This document shows, one piece after another, positions 43,361-51,955 of a stretch of 64,000 bases of DNA; position 1 is the first letter of the stretch; each line of letters starts with the position of its first letter. Origin of the DNA: Dactylosporangium aurantiacum (GTDB lineage: Bacteria; Actinomycetota; Actinomycetes; Mycobacteriales; Micromonosporaceae); the NCBI RefSeq assembly GCF_000716715.1, contig NZ_JNYJ01000009.1:124001-188000 (forward strand). Reading direction: 5' to 3'. The position numbers and the translations under genes are program-made. Below the pieces are notes generated by a model. It was not told the origin of the DNA and searched no databases. It worked only from the letters and a program-made list of their open reading frames with translations.

Positions 43361-46300
43361 TCAGCTGTACGCCTCGAACTCGTAGATGCGCGCGGCGGTG
43401 TTCGTGTTCTGCGTCGGGGTGATGACGTTGAGCCGGATGTAGCGGGCGTTGACGTTCGTCGTGGTGGTGGTGACGTTGGCGGTGTTGGCGCGGACCTGGG
43501 CGGCGGTGGTCCACGTGCTGCCGTCGGTGGACGTCAGCAGGTCGTAGTCGCGGGTGTTCCAGGCCGCGTCCTCGCCGCCGGCGCCGGCGTGGCGGACCAC
43601 CAGGGATCCGATGTGGACGGTGCTGCCGAGGTCGACCTGCAGGAACTTGGTCGTGCCGAGCGAGCACCACTTGTCGGCGGTGCCGCCGGAGACGCTGCCG
43701 TTGACGGCCTTGTCGGGGCCCTCGGTCGCGGCGCAGGAGGAGTCGGCGGTGGCCGGGCGGCCGAGGGCGAGGTTGCCGGTCGGGGCCCCGCCGCCGTACA
43801 CCTCGAACTCGTAGATGCGGGCCGCGGTGTTGCCGTCGTTGGCCGGGGTACCGATGTCGACCTTGACGTAGCGGGCGGTGCGCGGGGTGACCTGGTGCAG
43901 GGTGCGGCTGGCGCGGTTGCCGGTGACGGACACGGCCTGGGTCCAGGTGCTGCCGTCGGTGGACGTGGAGATGGTGAAGGCGCCGGTGTTCCAGCCGGTC
44001 GTCTCGCCGCCGAGGCCAGCGTGCTTGAGCACGAACGAGCTGACGGTCTGGTTGGCGCCGAGGTCGACCTGCAGGAAGCGCGGGGCGGTGCCGGTGCAGA
44101 ACTTGCTGTTGCCGGCGAGGCTGCCGTCGACGGCCTTGGCCGCGGACTCGGCGGTGGCGCAGGCGGCGGAGCCGGTGGCGGTCTTGTTCAGCGCCAGGTT
44201 CGTGCCGAGGTTCGGCGCGGCCGGGGGCTGGGTGGCGCCGTCGGTGAAGGACGGCGGGACGTTGCCGGCGCCGGTGCCCCAGCTCGACTCGCTGCCGCCC
44301 ATCGTGTACTGCAGGGTGCCACCCGCGGCGAGGTCCGGGTAGCGCAGGTAGTTGTTCGCCACGGCGGCGCCGTTGAGGGTGAGGCTCTGCACGTACTGGC
44401 TGGACGAGCTGCCGCCGTTGATCTGGATGTTGCCGGCGGCGCGCTGGATGAGCACCGACGGGAACGTCGGGCCGTGGATGGCGAGGGTGTCGGCGCCGGG
44501 GGTGACCGGGTACATGCCCATCGCGGACCAGACGTACCAGGCGGAGGTGGCGCCGAGGTCGTCGTTGCCGGGCAGGCCGCCGGCGCCGGTGGTGAACGAC
44601 TCGGTCATGACGCGCCGCACCGCGGCGGCGGTCCTGCCGGGCCGTTGGGCGAAGTTGTACGCCCACGGCACGTTGTGCTCGGGTTCGTTGCCGATGTAGA
44701 AGTACGGCCGCGACAGCCCGCCGTTGAGCTCGGTGAAGTGGTGGTCGAGCCGCTGCACCGCGGTCTGCGGGCCGCCCATGAGGTTGATGAGGCCGCCCAG
44801 GTTGTAGGGGACCATCCAGGTGTACTGCGAGGCGTTGCCCTCGGTGTACGGGCTCTCCTGTGCGGGGTTGAGCGGCCACGGCCAGGTGCCGTCGCTGTTG
44901 CGCGGGTGGATGTAGCCGGACTCGGTGTTGAAGGTGTTGCGCCAGTACTGGGCGCGGGTCATCGCCGAGTTGTAGGTGGCGGTGTCGCCGGTGGCCCGGG
45001 CGAACTGCGCGACGGCGAAGTCGGAGGCCGAGTACTCCATCGAGTCCGAGGGTGCGCCGGGGATGTACGTCTTGGACGCGTACTCCGACTGGCGGCCGCG
45101 GATCGGTGAGCCCTGCATGGTGCCGCCGGCGATGGCGTTCTTCATCAGCTGCAGCGCGGCGGCGGTGTCGAAGGTGCGGGCGCCGAACGCGTACGCGCTG
45201 GCCACGATGATCGGGCCGGGGTCGCCGGTCATGACGAAGTCCTCGTTGGTCTGCTGCGACCACTTGGGCAGCAGGCCGCCCTGCTGGCCGTCGAGGACCA
45301 TCGACTTCATGATGTCGCTGGCGACGTCGGGGGCGATGAACGCGATGAGCGCGGCCCACGAGCGGTAGATGTCCCAGCCGGAGTAGTTCTGGTAGACGGG
45401 GTGGCCGGCGGTGTGCACGGCGTTGTCGAAGCCGCGGTACTGGCCGTTGACGTCGCTGGCGACGTTGGGGTTCTGCATCACGTGGTACAGGGCGGTGTAG
45501 AACTTCTGCAGCTCGGTGGCGCTGCCGCCGGTGGCCTGGACCCGGTTGAGGGCGGTGTTCCAGGCGCTGTTGGCGTTGGCGCGCACGGTGTCGAAGGCGG
45601 CCGTCTCCGCGGTGAGGTTGGCGGTGGCGTTGGCGACGCTGACGAAGGACAGCGCGACGGTCGCGTTGACGGTGCGGTTGCTGCTCGTGTCCCAGGTGAT
45701 GATCGCGCCGGTGTTGACGCCGCTGGTACTGGTGGAGCCGTTGCTGATCGTGCCGCCGTTCCAGGTGCCGACGGACGACGGTGCCCGGTCGAAGCGGATC
45801 GAGTAGTAGATCTGGTACGTCTTGGACGAGCCGCAGAACCCGCCGGCGGTGACGCTGCCGGTGACGTTGCTGCCGGAGATGCTCACCGAGCCGCTGCGGT
45901 TGCCGGTGGCGGACCGGCTGGTGTTGATGAGCAGCCGGGCGGTGGTGGTGTTGGGGTAGGTGAGGCGCAGCGCGCCGGTGCGGGTGGTGGCGGACAGTTC
46001 GGCGTCGACGCCGTACTTGTCGAGGCGGTTCTTGTAGTAGCCGGCGGACGCGGCCTCGTTGGTCTTCGTGTACGCCGAGGCGTAGCTGGTCCAGGCGGTG
46101 CCGGGGGAGGAGCCGAGCGCGCCGGTGATGGGCAGCAGGCCGAGGTCCTCGTTGTTGGGGCAGCCGGCGCCGTTGAAGTGGGTGAGGCTGAACTCCTCGA
46201 TGGTGCGGTCCCGGTCGCGGTAGCCGGACGGCGACGCGGTCGGGGTGTCGGGGCTGAACTGGGTCATGCCGAAGGGCACGGTGGCGCCGGGGAACGTGCT

Positions 46301-46489
46301 GCCACCGGCGCCGCCGCCGACGGGGTTGGGGGAGTTGCTGTCGTCGGTGCCGATCATCGGGTTGACGTACTGGGTCAGGTTGAGGTCGGCGGCGTGTGCC
46401 GGTGGTGCCTGCGCGAGCGCGACGAAGGCGCTGCCCAGCAGGGCTGCGCCCGCGCCGGCGAGCAGTCGGACCGTGCGTGATCGGGACAT
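43361..46489 (-). CDS. Secreted GH92 family alpha-mannosidase with two F5/8C modules
   Basis: About 1042 residues. A signal peptide (VRLLAGAGAALLGSAFVALA, cleavage near AHAADL) is followed by a GH92 catalytic domain (YVNPMIGTDDSNSPNP, GPTFPGATVPFGM-like STFPGATVPFGMTQFSPD, GNEPEHNVPWAYNF, and GNDDLGATSAWYVWSAMGMY with the metal/catalytic acids). Two discoidin/F5-8C carbohydrate-binding modules of about 135 residues end the protein, each with FLQVDLG and RIYEFE. GH92 enzymes are calcium-dependent exo-alpha-mannosidases acting on fungal or glycoprotein glycans. ATG 46489 follows GGGAGACC. The promoter carries a LacI-type palindrome. Confidence 0.9.
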   Translation of the reverse strand: MSRSRTVRLLAGAGAALLGSAFVALAQAPPAHAADLNLTQYVNPMIGTDDSNSPNPVGGGAGGSTFPGATVPFGMTQFSPDTPTASPSGYRDRDRTIEEFSLTHFNGAGCPNNEDLGLLPITGALGSSPGTAWTSYASAYTKTNEAASAGYYKNRLDKYGVDAELSATTRTGALRLTYPNTTTARLLINTSRSATGNRSGSVSISGSNVTGSVTAGGFCGSSKTYQIYYSIRFDRAPSSVGTWNGGTISNGSTSTSGVNTGAIITWDTSSNRTVNATVALSFVSVANATANLTAETAAFDTVRANANSAWNTALNRVQATGGSATELQKFYTALYHVMQNPNVASDVNGQYRGFDNAVHTAGHPVYQNYSGWDIYRSWAALIAFIAPDVASDIMKSMVLDGQQGGLLPKWSQQTNEDFVMTGDPGPIIVASAYAFGARTFDTAAALQLMKNAIAGGTMQGSPIRGRQSEYASKTYIPGAPSDSMEYSASDFAVAQFARATGDTATYNSAMTRAQYWRNTFNTESGYIHPRNSDGTWPWPLNPAQESPYTEGNASQYTWMVPYNLGGLINLMGGPQTAVQRLDHHFTELNGGLSRPYFYIGNEPEHNVPWAYNFAQRPGRTAAAVRRVMTESFTTGAGGLPGNDDLGATSAWYVWSAMGMYPVTPGADTLAIHGPTFPSVLIQRAAGNIQINGGSSSSQYVQSLTLNGAAVANNYLRYPDLAAGGTLQYTMGGSESSWGTGAGNVPPSFTDGATQPPAAPNLGTNLALNKTATGSAACATAESAAKAVDGSLAGNSKFCTGTAPRFLQVDLGANQTVSSFVLKHAGLGGETTGWNTGAFTISTSTDGSTWTQAVSVTGNRASRTLHQVTPRTARYVKVDIGTPANDGNTAARIYEFEVYGGGAPTGNLALGRPATADSSCAATEGPDKAVNGSVSGGTADKWCSLGTTKFLQVDLGSTVHIGSLVVRHAGAGGEDAAWNTRDYDLLTSTDGSTWTTAAQVRANTANVTTTTTNVNARYIRLNVITPTQNTNTAARIYEFEAYS

Positions 46490-46521
46490 GGGTGGTCTCC
46501 CGTTCGTGGCGGTGAGGACGG

Positions 46522-46533
46522 GAGAGCGCTCTC
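46522..46533. promoter_or_regulatory. LacI-type operator palindrome before the mannosidase
   Basis: GAGAGCGCTCTC is a perfect 12-base palindrome centred on a CG step, 33 bases before the mannosidase ATG. LacI-family sugar regulators of actinobacteria bind similar GAGCGCTC cores. No LacI gene is in the window. Confidence 0.5.
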
Positions 46534-46757
46534 GATGCATTCATACTGGCTGATTGACGTTCGGTCAAGATTTAGCAGAACCTGAGTTGCTTGGGCGGCT
46601 GCCGCCGCGGCCGCCGGGGGGTTCGCACCCCGGACGCCCCCTCTCGCCGTGCTGGCGTGCCGTACTGCTCCTGACATGGCGGGCCCCGGTGGGCTGGTCG
46701 TTTCCGGGGAGCGGCTGGGGGTAGCCGGAAAGGCGAGGCAGGACAGAGGAGGAACTT

Positions 46758-47939
46758 GTGAAGGCAGTGGTATGGCACGGGAAGCGGGACGTCCGGGTCG
46801 ACACGGTCCCGGACCCGGTCATTCAGGACCCGAACGACATCGTCATCCGGGTCACGTCCAGCGGCATCTGCGGCTCCGACCTGCACCTGTACGAGGTGCT
46901 CGGGCCGTTCATGAGCGAGGGCGACATCCTTGGGCACGAGCCGATGGGGATCGTGGAGGAGGTCGGCGCCGACATCGCGCACCTGCGGCGCGGGGACCGG
47001 GTGGTGATCCCGTTCAACATCGCGTGCGGGCACTGCCTGATGTGCGCGCAGGGGCTCATGACGCAGTGCGAGACGACGCAGGTGCGTTCGGAGGGCAAGG
47101 GGGCGGCGCTGTTCGGCTACACGAAGCTGTACGGGCAGGTCCCCGGCGGGCAGGCGGAGTACCTGCGGGTGCCGCAGGCGCAGTTCGGGCCGATCAAGGT
47201 GCCGGAGGGGCCGTCGGACGACCGGTTCGTGTACCTGTCGGACGTGCTGCCGACGGCGTGGCAGGCCCTCGAGTACGCGGCGGTGCCGGACGGCGGGACC
47301 CTGGCCGTGCTGGGGCTCGGGCCGATCGGTGACATGGCGACGCGGATCGCCCGGCACCGTGGGCTGCGGGTGATCGGGGTCGACCTGGTGCCGGAGCGGC
47401 TGGAGCGGGCGCGGGTCAACGGGGTCGAGGTGATCGACCTGACGCAGGTCGACGACGTCGCTGACGCGATCCGGGACCTGACCGACGGCCGTGGTGCCGA
47501 CTCGGTGATCGACGCGGTGGGGATGGAGGCGCACGGGTCGCCGGCCGGGAAGCTGGCGCAGACGGTCGCCGGGTTCCTGCCGGACGCGGTGGCGGAGAAG
47601 TTCATCGACAAGGCGGGCGTGGACCGGCTGGCGGCGCTGCACCTGGCGATCGACGCGGTCCGGCGTGGCGGCACGATCTCGCTGTCGGGCGTGTACGGCG
47701 GCACCGCGGACCCGTTGCCGATGCTGGTGCTGTTCGACAAGCAGATCCAGCTGCGGATGGGGCAGGCGAACGTGAAGCGGTGGGTGCCGCAGATCCTGCC
47801 GCTGCTCACCGGCGACGCGGACCCGCTCGGGGTCGAGACGTTCGCCACCCACCACCTGCCGCTGGATGACGCGCCGATGGCGTACGAGCGCTTCCAGGAG
47901 AAGAAGGACGGCATGGTGAAGGTCCTGCTCAAGCCGTAG
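46758..47939 (+). CDS. Zinc-dependent alcohol dehydrogenase (MDR family)
   Basis: A 393-residue medium-chain dehydrogenase. The catalytic zinc site is in SSGICGSDLHLYE and LGHEPMGIVEEVG, and the structural zinc cysteines are in ACGHCLMCAQGLMTQC. The Rossmann motif is VLGLGPIGDMATRIA. Length and the insertion after the Rossmann fold match formaldehyde-dehydrogenase-like/threonine-dehydrogenase-like subgroups; the substrate is not certain. GAGGAGGAAC stands directly before the GTG start. The gap of 268 bases upstream holds the mannosidase promoter and a weak CCGGGG/CCCCGG hairpin near 46613-46633. Confidence 0.87.
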   Translation: MKAVVWHGKRDVRVDTVPDPVIQDPNDIVIRVTSSGICGSDLHLYEVLGPFMSEGDILGHEPMGIVEEVGADIAHLRRGDRVVIPFNIACGHCLMCAQGLMTQCETTQVRSEGKGAALFGYTKLYGQVPGGQAEYLRVPQAQFGPIKVPEGPSDDRFVYLSDVLPTAWQALEYAAVPDGGTLAVLGLGPIGDMATRIARHRGLRVIGVDLVPERLERARVNGVEVIDLTQVDDVADAIRDLTDGRGADSVIDAVGMEAHGSPAGKLAQTVAGFLPDAVAEKFIDKAGVDRLAALHLAIDAVRRGGTISLSGVYGGTADPLPMLVLFDKQIQLRMGQANVKRWVPQILPLLTGDADPLGVETFATHHLPLDDAPMAYERFQEKKDGMVKVLLKP

Positions 47940-47943
47940 CGGG

Positions 47944-48390
47944 TCAGGCGACGTCCATGATCCTGGTGGCGGCGCCGGCGAGCCCTTCGGGGTTGAGGAT
48001 CTCGACCCGGTCGGCGAGGAACACCTCGACGCGGCCGGACTTGTCCCGGACCTCGACGAGCGGGACGCCGCGCTCGATGTTCATGGCGAAGCGTTCGGTG
48101 GTGGTGGGCATGCGGCAGGTGAGCTTGCTGCCGCGGCCCATCACCACGGTGGACCGGATGGGGCGTTCCCGGACCGTGGAGGGTGCGCCGCGGCGGGAGG
48201 TGACGAGGCCCTCCTCGCGGAGGATGTTGACGGCCCGCCGGACGGTGGTGAGGCTGACGGTGTACCGCTCGCACAGCTCCCGCTCGCTGGGCATGGGCTG
48301 CCCGGCGGGGTAGGTGCCGCGGACGATCTCCGCGCGCAGGAAGTCCGCGATCTGGTGGTACACGGCCGGTACGTGTCGCTGCACATTCAC
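47944..48390 (-). CDS. GntR-family regulator with short C-terminal domain
   Basis: About 148 residues. The GntR winged helix is complete (VYHQIADFLRAEIVRGTYPA, SERELCERYTVSLTTVRRAV, LREEGLVTSRRG), but the C-terminal part is only about 70 residues, much shorter than the UTRA or FCD effector domains of typical 240-residue members. It may sense a small ligand through this reduced domain or not at all. GTG 48390 is chosen because a TACAGT box lies seven bases before it; GTG 48399 is an alternative. Confidence 0.8.
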   Translation of the reverse strand: MNVQRHVPAVYHQIADFLRAEIVRGTYPAGQPMPSERELCERYTVSLTTVRRAVNILREEGLVTSRRGAPSTVRERPIRSTVVMGRGSKLTCRMPTTTERFAMNIERGVPLVEVRDKSGRVEVFLADRVEILNPEGLAGAATRIMDVA

Positions 48391-48397
48391 GCGGGAC

Positions 48398-48403
48398 ACT
48401 GTA
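48398..48403 (-). promoter_or_regulatory. -10 box TACAGT of the GntR gene
   Basis: On the minus strand TACAGT, seven bases, then the GTG at 48390; leaderless arrangement. Confidence 0.5.
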
Positions 48404-48516
48404 CCCGATTATGGCCATAAGGCGATAGGTCGTCGACCGGTACACTCCGCGGTCGGCGACAGTCCGGCGTGCAACCGAACCGGTGGCCGGTGCGCACCTA
48501 CTGGCGAGGAGGTGCG

Positions 48517-49050
48517 ATGCCGAGCGGAGAGACCGAAGAGCAGCGCCAGTTCCGGGAGTACTTCACGGCCCGCCGGGACGTGGTGCGCCGCACCGCGTAC
48601 CTGCTGTGCGGCGACTGGCACTGGGCCGACGACCTGGCCCAGACGGCGTTCATGCGGCTGGCGGTGAGCTGGCGCAAGGTCCGTGACCGGGAGGCGCTGG
48701 ACGGGTTCGTGCGCACCTGCCTGGTGCGGGCCTACCTGGCCGACGCGCGGCGGGTGTGGCGGCGGCGGGAACGCAGCGTCGCCGAGCCTCCGGACGTGAC
48801 CGGGCACGCCGGCACCGCCGAGGGCGCCGCGGGACGCATGGCGTTCGCGGGCGCGCTGCGCCGGCTGCCGCCACGGCAGCGTACGGCGCTGGTGTGCCGG
48901 TTCTACCAGGATCTGGACGTCGCGGCGACCGCCGCGGTCATGGGGTGTTCGGAGGGGACGGTGAAGAGCCAGACGGCGCGCGGACTGGCGCGGTTGCGGG
49001 AGCTGCTCGAGGCCGACGGTGAGCTGATGGCGATGGAGGGACTGCGGTGA
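48517..49050 (+). CDS. SigE-family RNA polymerase sigma-70 factor
   Basis: A 177-residue ECF-type sigma factor. Region 2 is FREYFTARRDVVRRTAYLLC and WADDLAQTAFMRLAVSW; region 4 is LRRLPPRQRTALVCRFYQDL with the HTH AATAAVMGCSEGTVKSQTARGL. This is the SigE-like group common in actinobacteria, usually without a classical anti-sigma factor. GAGGAGGTG precedes the ATG. Its stop overlaps the start of the Asp-box membrane protein (ATGA), which is therefore its likely regulator or sensor. Confidence 0.9.
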   Translation: MPSGETEEQRQFREYFTARRDVVRRTAYLLCGDWHWADDLAQTAFMRLAVSWRKVRDREALDGFVRTCLVRAYLADARRVWRRRERSVAEPPDVTGHAGTAEGAAGRMAFAGALRRLPPRQRTALVCRFYQDLDVAATAAVMGCSEGTVKSQTARGLARLRELLEADGELMAMEGLR

Positions 49051-50366
49051 ACCAGATGCGTGCACGCTTCGACGAGGCGGCCGCCGCCGACGCGCCGCCG
49101 AGCCGGTTGACCGCCGACGCGGTGTACGCGGCGGCGTTCCAGCGGCGGCGCCGGCGCGTGACCGGTCTGGCCGTGTCGGCGGTGGCGCTCGCCGCGCTCG
49201 TCGCCGGCGTCGGTACCGGCGTGCTCGGCGCCCCGTCGGACCCGCCGGCGCCGCCGGCGCAGAGCGCGGACGGTGGCCCGCCCGGCATCCGCGACGGGGC
49301 GGTCCTGTCGGTCGCGGCCGCCGACGCCGAGCACCTGTACGCGAAGGTGTGGGCGTGCCCCGACCCCGGCGACCCGCAGCGGTGCACGGCGCAGCTGACC
49401 GGCTCCGACGACGGCGGGCGCAACTGGACGCTGCGGTCGCCGGACGTCGCCGGCGACGTGTCCGCGCCCGCGCCCGGGTCGCTGCTCATGACGGTGGAGA
49501 AGGACAACGACGACCCGCAGGGGCCGAAGCTGCTGCACGTGCCGTGGGTCAGCCGCGACGGCGGGCGCAGCTGGACGCAGGTGGTCGCCGGCACCGCACC
49601 GGTGGCGCAGGTCCCGGCGGGCGGCTGGCTGCAGTGCGCCGACCCGCAGCGGCTCGACGACGCGTGCCGGCCGGTCGCCGTCGACCCGGCCACCGCCCGG
49701 TCCGCGCCCCTGGCGACCGTGCCGGACCTGCGGATCGAGGGGGTCGTGGACGTGCCGGCGGCGGGCGGGCTGTGGCTGACCGGCCGGTCCCTCGACGGCG
49801 CGCACCGGCCCGCCGTCGCGGTCAGCCACGACCGGGGTCTGACCTGGTCGGTGCACGTGTTCGCGCGCACCGAGACCGAGGTGGACGACGGCTTCTTCGT
49901 GTACGGGGTGCCGGCCAGCACCGACGGCGTCACCGGGTACATGATCATCACCGCGCCGGACCCGGCGGACACCACCGGCGTCGGCCCCACCACCCTCGCC
50001 ACCGCCGGGATCAAGACGGTCGTGTACCGCACCGGCGACGGCGGGCAGACGTGGGAGCGGGTCCACCGCACCCAGACCCTGCCGCGGCGCAACTACCAGC
50101 CGGGTGACGCGTACGTCGCCGCCGGCGGCAGCCACGTGGTGCGCGGCAGCGACAACCCGCCGTACCGGTGGTACGCCAGCGGCGACGGCGGGCAGAGCTA
50201 CCACCCGGTCGACCAGGCCGGCCTCGGCGACGGCGTGCTGCGCACCGGCAACTCGCGGGTGCTGGTCGCCGGCCCCGGGGCGTACCTCACCTTCGACGAG
50301 GACGCGGTGTACCGCTCCACCGACGGCCTGCACTGGACCCGCGCCGTCGTGCGGCTGCCGCGCTGA
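49047..50366 (+). CDS. Membrane-anchored Asp-box (BNR) repeat protein, putative sigma-factor partner
   Basis: A 439-residue protein. A cytoplasmic segment of about 45 residues (FDEAAAADAPPSRLTADAVY) precedes one membrane helix (VTGLAVSAVALAALVAGVG) and an extracellular domain with at least six Asp-box motifs (SDDGGRNWT, SRDGGRSWT, SHDRGLTWS, TGDGGQTWE, SGDGGQSY, STDGLHWT), the mark of a sialidase-type beta-propeller. No catalytic sialidase residues can be confirmed. Coupling to a sigma factor and the short cytoplasmic tail suggest an anti-sigma-like receptor that senses a ligand outside the cell. Confidence 0.75.
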   Translation: MNQMRARFDEAAAADAPPSRLTADAVYAAAFQRRRRRVTGLAVSAVALAALVAGVGTGVLGAPSDPPAPPAQSADGGPPGIRDGAVLSVAAADAEHLYAKVWACPDPGDPQRCTAQLTGSDDGGRNWTLRSPDVAGDVSAPAPGSLLMTVEKDNDDPQGPKLLHVPWVSRDGGRSWTQVVAGTAPVAQVPAGGWLQCADPQRLDDACRPVAVDPATARSAPLATVPDLRIEGVVDVPAAGGLWLTGRSLDGAHRPAVAVSHDRGLTWSVHVFARTETEVDDGFFVYGVPASTDGVTGYMIITAPDPADTTGVGPTTLATAGIKTVVYRTGDGGQTWERVHRTQTLPRRNYQPGDAYVAAGGSHVVRGSDNPPYRWYASGDGGQSYHPVDQAGLGDGVLRTGNSRVLVAGPGAYLTFDEDAVYRSTDGLHWTRAVVRLPR

Positions 50367-50374
50367 CCACCCGC

Positions 50375-50410
50375 GATGCGGCACGGCCCGGCCCGGGTCC
50401 GTGCCGCATC
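50375..50410 (+). terminator. Hairpin between the sigma operon and the DUF2071 gene
   Basis: Perfect 12-base arms at 50375-50386 and 50399-50410 with a GC-rich loop, starting 8 bases after the Asp-box gene stop and ending 8 bases before the next ATG. Probably a terminator; it could also mask the next start in a read-through transcript. Confidence 0.55.
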
Positions 50411-50418
50411 ATGGTGGG

Positions 50419-51192
50419 ATGCGAGTCGAGGACGTGACCCCGGAGACGCTGCGCCCGGTGCGCCGCTCCCTGCTCGTGCAGCGCTGGCACGACCTCGCGT
50501 TCCTGCACTGGGCGGTGCCCCCGGAGACGGTCGCGCCGTTCCTGCCGGCCGGCACCGTCCCCGACACGCTCGACGGGGTCACCTACGTCGGGCTGATCGG
50601 CTTCCGGATGGTGCGCCTGGGCCTGTTCAGCGGCCCCGGCCTGCCGTACCTGGGCACGTTCGCCGAGACCAACGTTCGGCTGTACAGCGTCGACGGTGCC
50701 GGCCGCCGCGCCGTGGTGTTCCTGTCGCTGGAGGCCGAGCGGCTGCTGCCGGTCATCACCGCGCACGTGTCGCTGAGCCTGCCGTACAAGTGGGCCCGGA
50801 TGCGCCTGACCCGCGACGGCGACGTCCTGCGGTACACCAGCCGCCGCCGCTGGCCGGGCCCGCGCCCCGCCGCGAACGCGATGGCCGTGCGGGTCGGCGC
50901 CGAGATCGCCGAGCCGACGCCCCTGGAGCACTTCGTCACCGCCCGCTGGGGGCTGCACACCCGCGCCTGGGGCCGCACCCTGCACCTGCCGAACGAGCAC
51001 CCCCGGTGGCCGCTGCACCGTGCCGAGCTGCTCGACCTCGACGACACCCTGGTCACCGCCGCCGGCCTGCCCGCACCGGCCGGCCCGCCGGACAGCGTGC
51101 TGTACTCACCCGGGGTGCCCGTCCGCTTCGGCAGTCCCAATACCGTGGTTCCCGGGGCCGTGGGTCCGCGGCCCGCCACCCCGGCGGTGTGA
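50419..51192 (+). CDS. DUF2071 (YqjF-type) protein
   Basis: A 257-residue protein of the DUF2071 family: RSLLVQRWHDLAFLHWAVPP at the N-terminus and YVGLIGFRMVRLG followed by FAETNVRLYSVDG are characteristic. The fold resembles acetoacetate decarboxylase; the biochemical role is unknown. The ATG lies close behind a terminator-like hairpin. It converges with the FkbM gene. Confidence 0.8.
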   Translation: MRVEDVTPETLRPVRRSLLVQRWHDLAFLHWAVPPETVAPFLPAGTVPDTLDGVTYVGLIGFRMVRLGLFSGPGLPYLGTFAETNVRLYSVDGAGRRAVVFLSLEAERLLPVITAHVSLSLPYKWARMRLTRDGDVLRYTSRRRWPGPRPAANAMAVRVGAEIAEPTPLEHFVTARWGLHTRAWGRTLHLPNEHPRWPLHRAELLDLDDTLVTAAGLPAPAGPPDSVLYSPGVPVRFGSPNTVVPGAVGPRPATPAV

Positions 51193-51211
51193 GCTGCCGG
51201 CCGCCCTGACC

Positions 51212-51955
51212 TCACCCGCCGTCGAGGCGGGCGTAGACGTCGCCGGAGCGGCCGAGCGGGCGGAACCGGTGCAGCAGGCGCATCAGGCCGGCGGCGTCCA
51301 GCCAGCGCTCGCTGGCGAACCGCATGGTCTCGATCGGCGAGTAGTTGTAGCGGTACGGGCCGAGCCGCTGCACCAGGTCCAGCACGGCAACCGTCGCGTC
51401 GTGCGCGAACGGCAGGTATTCGAACGACAGCGCGGGTAACGGCGTACCGAGGCCGGACAGCACCTCGATCTCGAAGCCCTCGACGTCGATCTTGCAGAAC
51501 GCCGGCGCGCCGTGCTTCGCGATCAGGTCGTCGAGCGTCACCACCTCGACCTCGATCGACCGGTCCCACCGTACGCGGGCGAAGCTGCGGTCCTCGGCGA
51601 CCGTGTCCCGCCACGAGGACGACATCGACGAGACGGTGGGAGTGGCGCTGGACAGGGCCAGGTGGGCGGTCCCGGGCCGGGCGCCGACCGCGCTCGGCAC
51701 GATCGTGACGCCGTCGTCGCGGCCGAAGCACAGCCGCAGCACCCTGAGGCAGTCCGGCTGCGGCTCGATCGCGATCACCTTCGTGCCGAGCTTCCGCCAC
51801 GCGCGGACCCGGCTGCCCACGTGGGCGCCGATGTCGAAGCCGATGTCACCCGGCCCGAGAAACTCGCTGTAGAAGCGGACCATCTTGCGGTGCCGGCCCG
51901 GTATGCCGTGGTACATGGCCATGGACCGCCCGATCCCCCAAGCCCGGCTGAACAT
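51212..51955 (-). CDS. FkbM-family methyltransferase
   Basis: A 247-residue SAM-dependent O-methyltransferase. The SAM motif is GDIGFDIGAHVGSRVRAW and the family motif is CKIDVEGFEIEVLSG. FkbM enzymes often methylate sugar or polyketide hydroxyls. GAGGAGG precedes the ATG, which overlaps the stop of the reductase gene by one base (TGATG). It is the last gene of the nine-gene minus-strand operon, suggesting methylation of the glycosylated product. Confidence 0.85.
   Translation of the reverse strand: MFSRAWGIGRSMAMYHGIPGRHRKMVRFYSEFLGPGDIGFDIGAHVGSRVRAWRKLGTKVIAIEPQPDCLRVLRLCFGRDDGVTIVPSAVGARPGTAHLALSSATPTVSSMSSSWRDTVAEDRSFARVRWDRSIEVEVVTLDDLIAKHGAPAFCKIDVEGFEIEVLSGLGTPLPALSFEYLPFAHDATVAVLDLVQRLGPYRYNYSPIETMRFASERWLDAAGLMRLLHRFRPLGRSGDVYARLDGG

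Noticed and set aside
43269..46568. 1099-codon minus-strand frame parallel to the mannosidase
   Set aside because: It is a +1 shadow of the GH92 gene, made of Arg/His/Pro repeats.
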